64,000 bases of DNA from Hirsutella rhossiliensis. Lineage: Eukaryota; Ascomycota; Sordariomycetes; Hypocreales; Ophiocordycipitaceae. Each line of letters begins with the position of its first letter. Position 1 is the first letter of the stretch. The notes beneath the pieces were generated by a model. It was not told the origin of the DNA. It searched no databases and saw only the letters and a list, made by a program, of their open reading frames with translations. Both the position numbers and the translations under genes were made by a program. Below are positions 10,601 to 22,015 of the stretch, in pieces. The stretch spans positions 62,001 through 126,000 of the forward strand of contig NW_025408669.1 in the NCBI RefSeq assembly GCF_020360975.1. Reading direction: 5' to 3'.

Positions 10601-13600
10601 TAGTAACGGTAAGCTATAGCGACTAAATAGTATTAAATATTTAAATCGCGGGATATTATATACGTATACTTTTAGACTACGGCGCGATAGGTAATTACGT
10701 TTTACTTACAGTCGTTAATCGTTACCGACTTATATAGAGATATAAGATAGATCTATATAAACTTACGAATATCGAAGGAGAGGCCTTTAACTATAATAAC
10801 GGAATTATTAATATAGAGATTAATTACCTCGATATTAATATCTAGGGCCACGACGAATAAGTTAACTTCGATATTATAGATATTAAAGAATACGACCTTA
10901 TATTAAGACTTCTATAGCTATAGGAGAGCAACCTACTAATTAACTAGAAAACTAGCTAGCTATATTAGAACGAAGACGTAAGTTTCTAAGACTAGTAGAT
11001 TTAGGAGAAAGTAAAATTTTACGATAATTTAGCTACTAAATAAGATAAAAGGGATAACCGTTTAAGTAAATTATTACGGGCTTTAGCGATACGAATAAAG
11101 ATAGTAACCGAACCGGCGGATATAATAAAATCGACTAATAAGACCTACGTACTAACTAACACGGCTATATAACCTAGTATCCGATATAAATAGAATAAAG
11201 GATATAATATAAAGATCCGAAGAGTTATTACTACTTTAAGGAAAGACCTTAAATAAATTAATAAAGAGCTCGAGTTAAGAGAAACTAGCTCTTAAAAGAA
11301 AGAATAAAGCTTATAAGATAGAATAAAGAACATCCCCTAGGAATACCGGAAATACGATAAACTCTTTAAGGAAGAACTTAAGATAGGGTTACCCGAATAT
11401 AGCTAATAGGACCACGAAATTTATCTTAAGGATAGAATAATGCTAACGTTCTATAAAATCTATAACCTAAACGAAAAGCAACTATAAACGCTACGCGACT
11501 ACCTTAACGAGAATCTATAAAAGGGATATATATAAACGTTAATATCTAAAGTAGGCTACCTAGTTATATTTATTCTAAAGAAAAACGGTAAGCTATAACT
11601 AGTTATCGACTATAAACGCTTAAACGATATTATAATAAAGGACTAAATTCTATTACTACTTATATCGGAACTATAAGATCGACTATACGGTAAAGAATAG
11701 TTTATAGCCCTCGATCTTAAAAGCGCCTATAACTTAATACGTATAAAAAAGGGACACGAATAGATAATAGCCTTTAGAACGAAATTCGGACTATTCGAAT
11801 ATCTAGTAATACTATTTAGACTTATAAATATACTAGCTACCTTCTAACGGATAATTAATAATATCCTATGCGAATACTTAGATATCTTTATAGTAGTATA
11901 CTTAGATAATATCCTAATCTTCTCGGACACCCTAGAAGAATATAAGGAACACGTCTATAAGGTACTCCGCGCACTTTAGAACGCGAAGTTATTAGTTAAA
12001 CTAGAGAAAAGTAAGTTCTATATATAGGAAGTAAACTTCCTTAGATATACTATCTTACTAAGAGAAATATAAATATAATAAGATAAGATTAACTTAGTTA
12101 AAGAATAGCTAACGCTAAAGAACGTTAAGGATATATAAAGTTTCCTAGGATTTATAAATTACTACTACCGATTTATTAAAAATTTTAGAAAGATTATAGT
12201 ACTACTATACGACTTACGAAGAAGGAAAAAGAATTTATATAGGACGATAAAGCTAACGAAGCTTTTAAATATATTAAAACTATAATTACGTAAGAACTAG
12301 TCTTAACTACCTTCGATCTAAAACGATAAATCGAACTCGAAACCGATATATTAGACTTTGCTCTAGGAGTATAAATCGGATAAAAAGACAATAAAGGAAG
12401 ACTACGACTAATTGCATTCTACTCGAAAAAGCTATATAGCGTAGAACTTAATTACCCTATCTACGATAAAGAATTCCTCGTAATTATTTAAGCTTTTAAG
12501 GAATTTCGATACTACCTTCTCGGAAGTAAGTATAAAGTTAAGGTCTATATAGATTATAAGAATATCTTATATTTTATAACGACGTAATAGTTAAACGGAC
12601 GATAGATCTAATAGGCCGAATACTTATTAGAATTCGACTACGAAATAATCTATAGAAAAGGAATAGAAAACGGTCGAGCTAATGCCCTTAGTCGACGAAG
12701 CGACTACGATATAGGGGCACCTATAGCGAAAGGACAGCTCCTAGAAATTAACGAAAACGGGAACTACTAGCAACGATAGCTAAACGCAATATTTAAAGTA
12801 TAACCCGACGACTCGACTTACTAGAAGATCCTAAAATAGATAAAAGAACACGAAGCACTAAACGGATACGATATAGGATATTTAGAAGTTCTAATATATA
12901 AAAATAAAATATAGATACTATTAGAATTACGAGATAAAGTTATATAAGATATATATAAATATCTAATATATAGATACTAGGGAATCCGAAGAATAATAAA
13001 ATAGATTAAACGATAATATAACTTCCTATAGCTTAAGGAAGTAGTATAAAAAGTTATTAAAGAATATAAACTTTACGCACGAAGTAAAGCTAAACGATAT
13101 AAACTATACGGAGAATTATAACCGCTACTAGTACTAGAGAAACCATAGGATTTAATAGCCTTCGACTATATTATAAAGCTACTACCGTTAAAAGAACCTA
13201 TAACTAACGTTAAGTACGATAGTATATTCGTTATTACCGATAGATTAACGAAGTATAGATACTTTTTACTATATAAAGAAGCTAGTAATACGGAAGAGCT
13301 AGTATATATATTCCTACGAACTATTATTAGCAATCACGGACTACCGAACGAGATTATCTCTAATAGAGGAAGTACGTTTATAGCTAAATTTTAGCAAGCT
13401 CTTATAGTATAATTAGGGACGAAATATAAGCTTAGTATAGCTTATTACCTATAAATAGATAGATAAATAGAACGACTTAACTAAACGCTTAAATAATATT
13501 TACGATACTATATTAGCTACGAATAAAACGATTAGGTTAAATAGCTACTAATAGCGTAACTAGCTTATAATAGCTTAGTTATAGAAATAACTAAGCTCTT

Positions 13601-14200
13601 ACTAGTATACGCTAATTACGGATATAACCTAGAAGTATTTAAGGTTACTCGATAAGGACTATAAGCGGAACGAGCGATACTATAAGTAGATTAGCTACGA
13701 AAATTATATAAAGAAATATAATAAGAACTTTAATTCGTTAGAGAACGAATATCTACTTACTATAATCGGAAAAGATTATAAGGACTAATCTTTCGAGAGG
13801 GAGATATAGTCTACCTCGTACGACGAAACATTAAAATAAAACGACTAAGTAATAAATTAGATTTTAAGAAACTTAGACCGTTTAAGGTTAAGAAAACTAT
13901 TTTAAAAGTTAACTATAAACTTTCGCTATTAATAATAATACGGATATACCCGATATTTTATATCTTATTATTAGAACTAGTACTACGAAACGCTAAACTA
14001 TAGGATAAAATCGAAGTCGATAATAATTAGGAATACGAAGCTAAATAAATACTAGATATAAGAAAATAAGGTTAATAATAGGAATACCTTATTAAGTAGA
14101 AGGGATATAGGCTAGAGGAAAATACCTAGGAACTACTTAAGCACTTAACCTACTACGGCTCTCTACTCCGATAGTTTTACTAGGCGAACCCTTAATCGGA
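10600..14200 (+). pseudogene. Gypsy-A pol: protease, RT, RNase H, integrase, chromodomain, broken
   Basis: Protease lies at about 10650-10960 (RILLDYGAIGNYV, with the DSG-type centre altered), in a phase one base back from gag, consistent with a -1 gag-pol shift. RT lies at about 11500-12200 with KKNGKL, VIDYKRLND, LDLKSAYNLIRI, FEYLV and VYLDN (YLDD damaged). RNase H (LETD start) lies at about 12300-12620. Integrase lies at about 12900-13900 with an HHCC-like region and the FISDRGST-equivalent. A chromodomain at about 14031-14190 (YLIK, GYRLEENT) places it among chromoviruses, whose chromodomain steers integration to heterochromatin. Near 12215 one base is missing relative to Gypsy-B. Confidence 0.88.
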
Positions 14201-14600
14201 AATATAGGGTTACTAAGAATAGCATCTTAGTCTAATACGTTTAAGGCACTAAGCGATTAAACCTCGCTAATAGCAATAGTTTCCTTATTCGATAAACGAA
14301 CTAATTCGTCTTAAGAAGAACGCGTTATACTATCTTCTTTATTAATAGCTTATATACCCCGCTAAAATAACTTACTACCTCGGTCCTTTAAGAAACGCTT
14401 CTATTTCCTAATCCGAGCTAGGCGAGCTATCGCTTCCTCTAACGCTTTTTCTGCTTTCTATTCGTCCGAATTAATCTTTTGCTATTAATTTATAATGCGA
14501 CGAACTAGAAAAGAAGGAATATTAGTAAAAAGAACGATAGGGAAGGAAAGAGATAAAACGAACGGGCGGACGCTATATTGCAACTATTATAAGAACGGCC
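14137..14600 (-). pseudogene. Opposite-strand ORF of Gypsy-A, coiled-coil-like protein remnant
   Basis: On the minus strand, ending at a TAA at 14139-14137, one frame reads NIPSFLVRRIIN, then a Lys/Glu-rich helix with ALEEAIARLARIRK, KDRGSKLF, an acidic stretch and VESRSRLS. It is convergent with pol and overlaps the chromodomain end. Gypsy-B has the same frame (ending at 2369) with protein-level but not nucleotide-level identity, which argues that it was coding before RIP. The N-terminal end is uncertain. Its function is unknown; a helical, possibly nucleic-acid or protein-binding role is only a guess. Confidence 0.5.
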
Positions 14601-14919
14601 TATAGAGGTATATTTAGAACACCGATTAGAACGCTCGCCGACTTTATAAGTTAGGCCTAACTAAAAACAATAGGAGCAAGGTATAATTTTAATACCGTAG
14701 ATCTCGGTCTAGGATGCTAGCTCCGATCGTTAACGCGATTTATCGGAATTGCAGGAATAGGATTTTTAAATATAACTAGATATACTATTAGTAGTATATC
14801 CCGAAAGGATAAAAGAATAAGGAACGATATACTTACGCACGACGCGATAAGGGTATATTTATATACGGCGGCTAAAGTAGTAGGTCTTAGGGATAAGACT
14901 AAAAGGAGGGGAGGCATCC
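14600..14919 (+). other. Gypsy-A 3' untranslated stretch with polypurine tract
   Basis: The last 19 bases (AAAAGGAGGGGAGGCATCC, 14901-14919) form the polypurine tract that primes plus-strand synthesis beside the 3' LTR. Gypsy-B has the same feature. Upstream I see only leader or promoter sequence for the opposite-strand ORF. A minus-strand open stretch crossing into the LTR is not credible as a gene. Confidence 0.6.
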
Positions 14920-15404
14920 TATTACGACTACGGTCTAGCGAACCGCGGGGATTAATATATATTACGAGGTTACGTAACGTAGGGAGCAAGGAATATTAAA
15001 CGGACCGACGGGCTAATTAAGTTTTAGAGCGACGGGTTACTCTAGCGCTCTAACGCTCTACGGCTAGGATCGTAGGATCGCTCTAGCGCTTTAGCGCTCT
15101 TAGACGACGAGATTACCTAGCGCTCTCGGCGATCTAGGGAAGCTCTCGAGATATATAAGGAAGGAACGGAATACTCCTTTAGATAGATAGCTCGATAGCT
15201 TTTAATATTATAATTATTACGATCTCTATTACGATCTTATCTTTAATTCCGATTACTTAATTACCTAGTTATAGTCTATAGTCTACGACCTCCGACTTAT
15301 TACTAACGTAATATATATATTATTGCTTAGACCACGCCCTATTATATCTGCTAATATAAACCCCTCGATAGGTTTATCCCTTAGGAATAACACCGGTCGT
15401 TATA
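14920..15404 (+). repeat. 3' LTR of Gypsy-A
   Basis: This is the 485-bp partner of 7523-8007. The pairwise differences are nearly all C/T or G/A, and each LTR has kept some CA or TG lost in the other. It is followed by the tagta duplication at 15405-15409. Confidence 0.93.
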
Positions 15405-15409
15405 TAGTA
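15405..15409. repeat. Target-site duplication tagta of Gypsy-A, right copy
   Basis: This is the partner of 7518-7522. Gypsy-B gag-pol sequence resumes directly after it, as in Gypsy-C at about 22543. Confidence 0.93.
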
Positions 15410-16866
15410 GTATAAGTTCGTTTTTATCTTTCGTTTCTCTAAGTATTTCTTATTCTTTAAAGCTTATATTATTAATACTTTATTATTCCTCTTTAGGTTA
15501 TTATCTATGTTTTATAAGTATAAAGGCTATATCCTTATCTTCTTTATTATATTATTTATAGACTACCTATTACTATTATCGATTTTTATTTTATATATCT
15601 TCTTAGAATCGTTTACTATACTTCTTAATCTAGTTTTAAGAGACTCTTTTAAGATAAGGGTATTTTAGTTCTATAAATTTAACTTATTTCTATATTTTAG
15701 GATCCCTTTACTATATTATTATAAGGGTTTTCCTTAATAGCTTTAAGAACTATCTAGTACTATTCTTATTACTTAAGTATACTATATATTTATCGTTATA
15801 GTATATAGTCTAACTAAGGAGTTTATACTTTAGTTCCTATTTATTAATAGCGTTTAGGTATTTCTTACCTTCTAGGGCTAGTACTTAATAGGTTTTCTTC
15901 TCCTTATAAGGTTATCTATATTCTTTAAAGTAATATCTAAGTTTCCTATAGTTAAAATACTTTCCTTTACTTTTTTATATTACGTTTAGGTCTATTATAC
16001 TTAGGTTAGTTATATAGGCGTAGGTAATAAGAGTTTCGCGCTTCTTTTTATAGTTAGCGCGTTAGTTAAAGTTATTCCTATAAGAAGGGTGTTAGTTTCC
16101 CCTTCCTTATTTCTTTTCTTAGTATCGCGTATACTATCTATCGTCGATTTATACTACTATAATAATATAGTCTAAGAGGTTATTAAGTCGATTTTCCTTA
16201 TAAAGCTTATCCTTAACTTCTTCTTTAAGCCTATTATAGAATTATAATATAAGAGGTTTATTATCTTAATTAAGCTTTAAAGTAACTTAATAGAACTTTA
16301 TAGTATAATCTAATACTAAGATCCTTTATTAAAGTTCTTAAAGTTTTTATTTAGCTTCTCGTTCCTTATTAGTTATTCTAAATACCTTTATAATAGCTTC
16401 TTTAAATCCTTAGAAACTAGCAAAGACTTTATCTATCTCGTTATCTCGTTACGCTAGTTAGTTATTAAGAAAATCCCTTATAATAAGTCTAAACTAAGTA
16501 AGTACCGTTTTAGATAAATAATTTCCTATATAGAGTACCTTTTCGACTAGGTCTAAGAGTTTAGTAAGGTAAAACCGGTAGTAGGCCTTAAGTTAGGTAA
16601 GAAAGTCTTAAAGTATACTATAAGTACCGTCGAATAGTCCTAGCTATTTTAGTTTAACTACTTCTCTAAGGTCCTTAACTTATCTATTGCCTCCTTTATT
16701 CTTAAGTAACTATAGCTTATATTAAAGGGTAATAATCTCGTATATTATATCCTAAGGCAATATAGTAGCTCTAGAGTTAGTTAATCTAGCTTACTATATA
16801 GGTATATTAATAGTTACGATATTACTTAGAGTAACGCGGTATTATACTAAATAAGAGCTTTTAATA
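15410..16866 (-). pseudogene. Gypsy-B gag and 5' leader, broken
   Basis: The minus-strand continuation of Gypsy-B beyond the Gypsy-A insertion. It aligns with 8008-9470 of Gypsy-A. The degenerate CCHC knuckle is at about 15909-15961, the capsid segment at about 16350-16700, and the leader next to the LTR at about 16800-16866. Stops are TAA/TAG on the coding strand. It carries no function of its own. Confidence 0.85.
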
Positions 16867-17316
16867 TATAACGACCGGTATTATTCCTAAGGGATAAACC
16901 TATTAAGGGGTTTATATTAGTAGATATAATAGGGCGTAGTCTAAGTAATAATAAGTATATTATATTAGTAATAAGTTAGAGGTTATAGACTATAGACTAT
17001 AACTAGGTAATTAAAATTAAAGATAGAATTATAATAAAGATCTATATTAAAAGCTAGAGAGCTACCTATTTAAAGGAGTAAAAGTAAGTAGCTATATATA
17101 CCTATAAAGACTATCCTTAGATTATAGGCCTAGCTATAATCCCTAACGTTCGATTATATAAAGCGTAGTAATCTCGTTAATCCTAGATTACTTAGATCTC
17201 TATAATCCCCTTAATCCTATATTTATTAAATAGTTATACCGACTATTTATTTATTAGGCTATATTACGTGCTTAACGCGGTCGATTATTAGCGGCCTAGT
17301 AGCTATAGTTATAATA
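16867..17316 (-). repeat. 5' LTR of Gypsy-B
   Basis: The 450-bp minus-orientation LTR starts TATAACGACC and ends GTTATAATA. It is the same length as 1099-1548 and is followed by the aaaat duplication at 17317-17321. Confidence 0.9.
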
Positions 17317-17321
17317 AAAAT
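17317..17321. repeat. Target-site duplication aaaat of Gypsy-B, right copy
   Basis: This is the partner of 1094-1098. Copia-1 pol resumes at 17322. Confidence 0.9.
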
Positions 17322-18850
17322 AGGTCCTTAGCTATAAGTAGGTCTTTATCTATAAGACTAATAAAGATAGCTTCCTTTAAAAGTATAAAGCCTAGGTAGT
17401 TATTTATAGGAATTAATAGGAAAAAGGGGATCTACTTACTAAGGTAACTACCTTAGTAAGGATATCTTTTTAGACCCTTATAGCTATAGTAGTAGAATTT
17501 AACCTTAAACTTAAATAGATAGATATAGTTAACGCCTTTATTAACTACTTACTTAAGGAAGAAGAAGTTATCTATATACGCCTTCTACTAAGCTTTTAAT
17601 AGCTAGGAAAGGTTCTATAGCTTAGGAAAGCTCTATATAGACTACGAATATTACCCTTTCTTTAGTAATAGTATTTAATAGGTTCCTTTAAAGCCTTTAG
17701 CTTTACGAAAGTCCCTTAAAAACCATATATAATATAAAAGGGTAAAATTATAGTCTTCTTCTACGTCGATAATATTATCTAGGCCTACCTAAAATAAGAA
17801 GAAGCTACTACTAGGGAGGCTATATAAGGCTTATAATAAAGGTATAAGATAACTAAGCTAAGGGAGCTAAAGTAGTTCCTAGGGATATAAATCCTTTAAA
17901 ATAAGTCCTAATAAACTATCTAGCTTACCTAGGACGCCTATATTAATAAGGTCGCTTATAAATTTCTCCTTAATTCCCTTAATAAGAAGCTTCCCTTTAT
18001 GCTTATATTAAACGAAGAGCTTTTGCCTAATCTATTATTTTAAGCTAGGGAGTAAGAAAAACACTAATATTAATAGAAGATAGGCTCCCTGCTTTTTTTA
18101 GCTATTTCTACTAAACCGGATATCTCTTTTACGGTCTCTTAGCTAGCTAGGTATAACTAGAATCCTAGCCTTAGGTATTAAGAAGTAGTAGATAAAGCTA
18201 TCCTTTATCTCTATTTAATAAGATTATATAGTCTACGCCTAGGAGGGTAGGAAAGGAAGAAATTAGCTACTAAAATCTTCCTTTATTTAAGCGATTCGTC
18301 CTTTATAGATAATTCCTTAGATAGAAAGAGCTTATAGGGGTATATTATATCCCTTTTTAAAGGAACTATTGCTTAGAGAGCTTCGAAGTAACCTACTATT
18401 ATAACTTCTAGTATAGAGGCAGAGCTGCTAGCTCTTTTAAAAGCGTTAAAGGAAGCGATTTTCCTTATCTAGCTACTTATATTTTTACGATTATAAATTC
18501 CGACCCTATTAGCTATAGAATATAATAATATATAGACTATATAGATTCTTATAGAGGAAAATAGTAAGCTATTAACCTAGCTATAGTATATCGATATCTA
18601 TTAGTATTAGTTACGCTAAGAGGTCTAAAAGGGACTTATTTCCGTTTATTAAGTTTTAATAGTATTAATAAAAGCTAACGGTCTTATAAAGCCCCTACTA
18701 AAGTAAAAGCTAGCTATCTTTTTAAAGTAACTTAGGCTAAAAGACGTTTAAGAGAAGCTATCCTTAGAAGCCTACCTTAAGAGTTTATAAGAGGAGCTAA
18801 TAGTACGTAAGAGGAAGGAGACGTTTATAGCTAAAGAGAGGAATTAGTAC
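17322..18850 (+). pseudogene. Copia-1 pol: reverse transcriptase and RNase H, broken
   Basis: The plus-strand frame shows Ty1/copia landmarks in order: YKTNKD, a LKQID..NAFIN segment (the QMDVKTAFLNG region) near 17510-17550, EEEVIYIRL, RKALYRLR, and FFYVDNI (the YVDD box, last Asp altered) at about 17759-17780. These are followed by ELKQFLGI-like and DAYINKVA motifs. RNase H follows at about 18280-18450 with SDSSFID, SLDRKSLQGY, ASKQPT and SSIEAELLAL. It ends around 18850 at the pol C-terminus. It would copy element RNA into cDNA inside particles. Frequent TAA/TAG stops and altered catalytic residues leave it dead. Confidence 0.85.
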
Positions 18851-19122
18851 TTATCTTAAAGAAGGGCCCCTAGCTTAATTAGGACTTATTCTTCTTAAAG
18901 GCCTTATTTTTAAGGACTTATACTTAGAGAAGCCCCCTTTTTTATAGGACTTAATTTCCTCCTTAAGGCGCCCTTTTTCCTAAAGTAGGTCTAAAAGAGC
19001 CTAGGGCTAAAACCCGGATTTCTTAAGTAAGGGATAAGTATAGACTAAGACCTCTATATACTTACCGGCCTAGGTATTTAGCTTTACCCTTTCTATAAGG
19101 GCAGGCTATAGCTAAGGGGGTA
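18851..19122 (+). other. Copia-1 3' untranslated region with polypurine tract
   Basis: This stretch, shared with Copia-2 (about 52130-52399), separates pol from the 3' LTR. It ends in CTAAGGGGGTA (19112-19122), a polypurine-type primer site. I see no independent frame. Confidence 0.6.
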
Positions 19123-19599
19123 TATCGCGAAGCGTAGCTTAATTTCGTAGTTCTTAGAGATATCCTTTAGTACGAGGGACCTAGGAAGCTAAAAAACAGG
19201 TTTTAAAGAAGGAGCTAAAAAGAAGTATAAAAAGGAGGGTAGGGGTATAAGGGGAAGTAGAAGTAGCGATAGCTTCTTATAAAGGTAGCGAGAGATAAGA
19301 CGGATATACTAGTAATAGCTAGAAAGGAAGGGAAAACCTAGTAAAAAGCTTAGTAGTTAAAAGGATATTAATAGCTTCTTTAAGTAGGATCTTCTTTATT
19401 AATTAAGATACTAAATAGGTATAAAAAGGGGCGTTAAATAAAGGAAAAAAGGATAATTAAGGTAATATAATAATTACTCCGCTACCTTTATTACTACCCC
19501 CGTAAGAATTAAATCTCTCTACCCTACCTATCCGACCCCTTACTTTTAATTTTACTTTTATATATTTTTTATTTACTTTTTATATCTCTCTTTATAAGA
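19123..19599 (+). repeat. Copia LTR at the end of Copia-1, RIP-damaged
   Basis: This 477-bp LTR starts TATCGCGAAGCG and ends TTTATAAGA. It matches the undamaged solo LTR at 6520-6994 along its whole length, with changes overwhelmingly CA to TA or TG to TA. It is followed by GTTATAAGCCTAGG, which resembles a primer-binding site complementary to the anticodon arm of initiator tRNA-Met. It may therefore also be the 5' LTR of a second, truncated copia unit. Confidence 0.88.
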
Positions 19600-19877
19600 G
19601 TTATAAGCCTAGGAGGGGGTAGTAAACTACCCTTATAACTTCCGGTAACTATATATTACTAGGTAATACCTATAGATAGCTATATACCCCTCTCTCTCTT
19701 AGGTTTCCCTAGGTAATAAGCGCGGTGCTTAGTATTTAACTCCTACGTTATAGGCTTAGGTCTAGGAATCCTAGTAGAGCAGCGATCCCTAAAGGGGTAT
19801 ATCGGAAAACGCGGTTATTAGTTATATATATTAATTATAGCGTACCTATTAAAGCGCGTTCTATATTTACTTTTATA
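19600..19877 (+). other. Copia-like leader stub: primer-binding-site candidate and hairpin, then unassigned
   Basis: It begins GTTATAAGCC, which fits GTTATGAGCC after a TG to TA change, the site used by copia elements primed with half of initiator tRNA-Met. Positions 19600-19640 can fold on themselves (GTTATAAG with CTTATAAC outside, GGGTAGT with ACTACCC inside). The rest has no frame I can support and stops where Gypsy-C begins. Confidence 0.4.
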
Positions 19878-22010
19878 GTATAATAGTCTTTACGATAATT
19901 CTTTAACTAAGTTAATCTTATCTTATTATATTTATATCTCTCTTAATAAGATCGTATATTTAAGAAAGTTTACTTTCTATATATAAAACTTACTTTTCTT
20001 TAGTTTAACTAATAACTTTATATTATAAAGTACGCGGAGTACCTTATAGATATATTTTTTATATTCTTTTAAGGTATCTAAGAAGATTAAGATATTATCT
20101 AAGTATACTACTATAAAGATATCTAAGTATTCGAGTAAGATATTATTAATTATCTATTAAAAGGTAGCTAGTATATATATAAGTCTAAATAGTATTACTA
20201 GATATTTAAATAGTTTAAATTTCGTTTTAAAAGCTATTATCTATTTATATCGCTTTTTTATATATATTAAGTTATAGGCGCCTTTAAAGTTAAGGGCTAT
20301 AAACTATTTTTTACTATATAGTTAATCTTATAGTTCCGATATAAGTAGTAATAGTATTTAGTCTTTTATTATAATATCGTTTAAGCGTCTATAGTTAGTA
20401 ACTAGTTATAGCTTATATTTTTCTTTAAAATAAATATAACTAAGTAGCTTACTTTAGATATTAATATTTATATATATCCTTTTTATATATTCTTATTAAG
20501 GTAGTTATATAGCGTTTATAGTTACGTTTTATTTAAGTTATAGATCTTATAAAACGTTAGCGTTATTCTATCCTTAAGATAAATTTTATAGTCCTATTAG
20601 CTATATTTAAGTAACCCTATCTTAAGTTCTTACTTAAAGAGTTTATTATATTTCTAGTATTCCTAGGGGATATTTTTTATTCTATCTTATAAGCTTTATT
20701 CTTTCTTTTAAGAGCTAGTTTCCCTTAACTTAAGCTCTTTATTAATTTATTTAAGGTCTTTCCTTAAAGTAATAATAACTCTTTAAATCTTTATATTATA
20801 TCCTTTATTTTATTTATATTAGATAATAGGTTATATAGCTATATTAGTTAGTATATAGGTCTTATTAGTTAATTTTATTATATTTATTAGTTTTATTACT
20901 ATTCTTATTTATATTGCTAAAGCCTATAATAATTTACTTAAACGGTTATCCCTTTTATCTTATTTAGTAGCTAAACTATTATAGAATTTTACTTTCTCTT
21001 AAATTTATTAGTTTTAAAACCTTACGTCCTCGTTTTAATATAGCTAGCTAGGTTTCTAGTTTATTAATAGGTTGCCCTTCTATAGCTAAAAAAGTCTTAA
21101 TATAAGGTTATATTCTTTAATATTTATAATATTAAAGTTAACTTATTTATTATAGCCCTAGATATTAATATTAAGGTAATTAATCTCTATATTAATAATT
21201 CCGTTATTATAGTTAAAAGCCTCTCTTTTAATATTTATAAGTTTATATAGATCTATCTTATATCTCTATATTAGTTAATAATAGTTAATAACTCTAGGTA
21301 AAACGTAATTACTTATTACGCTATAGTTTAAAAGTATATACGCGTAATATCCTATGATTTAAATATCTAATACTATTTAGTTACTATAGATTACTATTAC
21401 TATATATAAGGTCCTTAGATCTTATTATATTATACTAGTCTATAGCCCTTTTATAGATAGTATACCTTATTTTTTACCTAGTCCTTATTTATTTTATTTA
21501 GGTATTCTTCTTAAATTTATTATTAATATTATTTCTTTATATTTTCGTTATATAGTATTATATTAAGGCTTAAGAGACTAATTTCTTATAGCTAAATAAA
21601 GATTTCTTATTTCTTAACCTTATATCGTTTATATTATACTACTTTATAGTTAATTATATACTATACTTTATAATTCTATTTATTTTTATACTAAAGGTTA
21701 AGTTTTTATTTAGCGTCTTTTTATTTTTTATATAGTATTTCTATATTAATTCTTCCTTAGTCGAATATAGCTTATAGCCTTTATATATATTATTAATAAT
21801 CTTTTAATATACTATTATATTATTTATATTATACTTATACCTTTTTATATTTATAAACTTAATAGTTTAAGTATATATATTTATTATAATTATCTTTATT
21901 ATATTTAACTTATTATATAAGTCTTTAAAAGATTAAGGGTTTAGATACCTTAAAGTAAGTAATATTATACTATTCCTTTATTTTAGCGTATTTATAGATT
22001 TTATATATCT

Positions 22011-22015
22011 TTAAA
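22011..22015. other. Empty site for the solo copia LTR
   Basis: TATATCT, TTAAA, AGATATC is continuous here. At the homologous place in Gypsy-B the pentamer is doubled (ctaaa) around 475 bp of copia LTR (6515-6999). It is the control that defines that insertion exactly. Confidence 0.9.

Larger units (their letters stand above)
7523..15404 (+). mobile_element. Gypsy-A: complete 7,882-bp Ty3/gypsy chromovirus
   Basis: This complete LTR retrotransposon has two 485-bp LTRs and a 5-bp TSD (tagta), and is inserted in the opposite orientation into its relative Gypsy-B. Plus-strand order: 5' LTR, leader, gag with CCHC knuckle, a long extra domain, protease, RT, RNase H, integrase, chromodomain, opposite-strand ORF, polypurine tract, 3' LTR. 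It keeps visibly more CA and TG than Gypsy-B or Gypsy-C, consistent with being the younger insertion, but gag and pol are still full of TAA/TAG stops. One base is also missing near 12215. It is not autonomous now. Confidence 0.95.
1099..17316 (-). mobile_element. Gypsy-B: full-length Ty3/gypsy chromovirus, hosting two later insertions
   Basis: This minus-strand LTR retrotransposon has 450-bp LTRs at 1099-1548 and 16867-17316 and a 5-bp TSD (aaaat). Its body is split by Gypsy-A (7523-15404) and by a solo copia LTR (6520-6994). Without these it is about 7.85 kb, matching the 7,882 bp of Gypsy-A. Minus-strand order is 5' LTR, gag with a CCHC knuckle (near 15909-15961), a gag-pol spacer domain, protease (around 5810-5875), RT (YLDD-equivalent near 4600), RNase H, integrase, chromodomain (about 2370-2475), an opposite-strand ORF and the 3' LTR. 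All frames are closed by RIP-type changes. It sits inside Copia-1. Confidence 0.92.

Noticed and set aside
12194..12391. Minus-strand open frame of 65 codons
   Set aside because: Shadow of the Gypsy-A RT/RNase H coding region on the other strand.
14717..14989. Minus-strand open frame of 90 codons
   Set aside because: It crosses the polypurine tract and enters the LTR, and is not preserved in Gypsy-B. The credible antisense frame lies further down, at 14137-14600.
19600..19640. Hairpin considered as a tRNA or terminator
   Set aside because: No tRNA arms or T-loop are present. It coincides with a copia primer-binding-site candidate.
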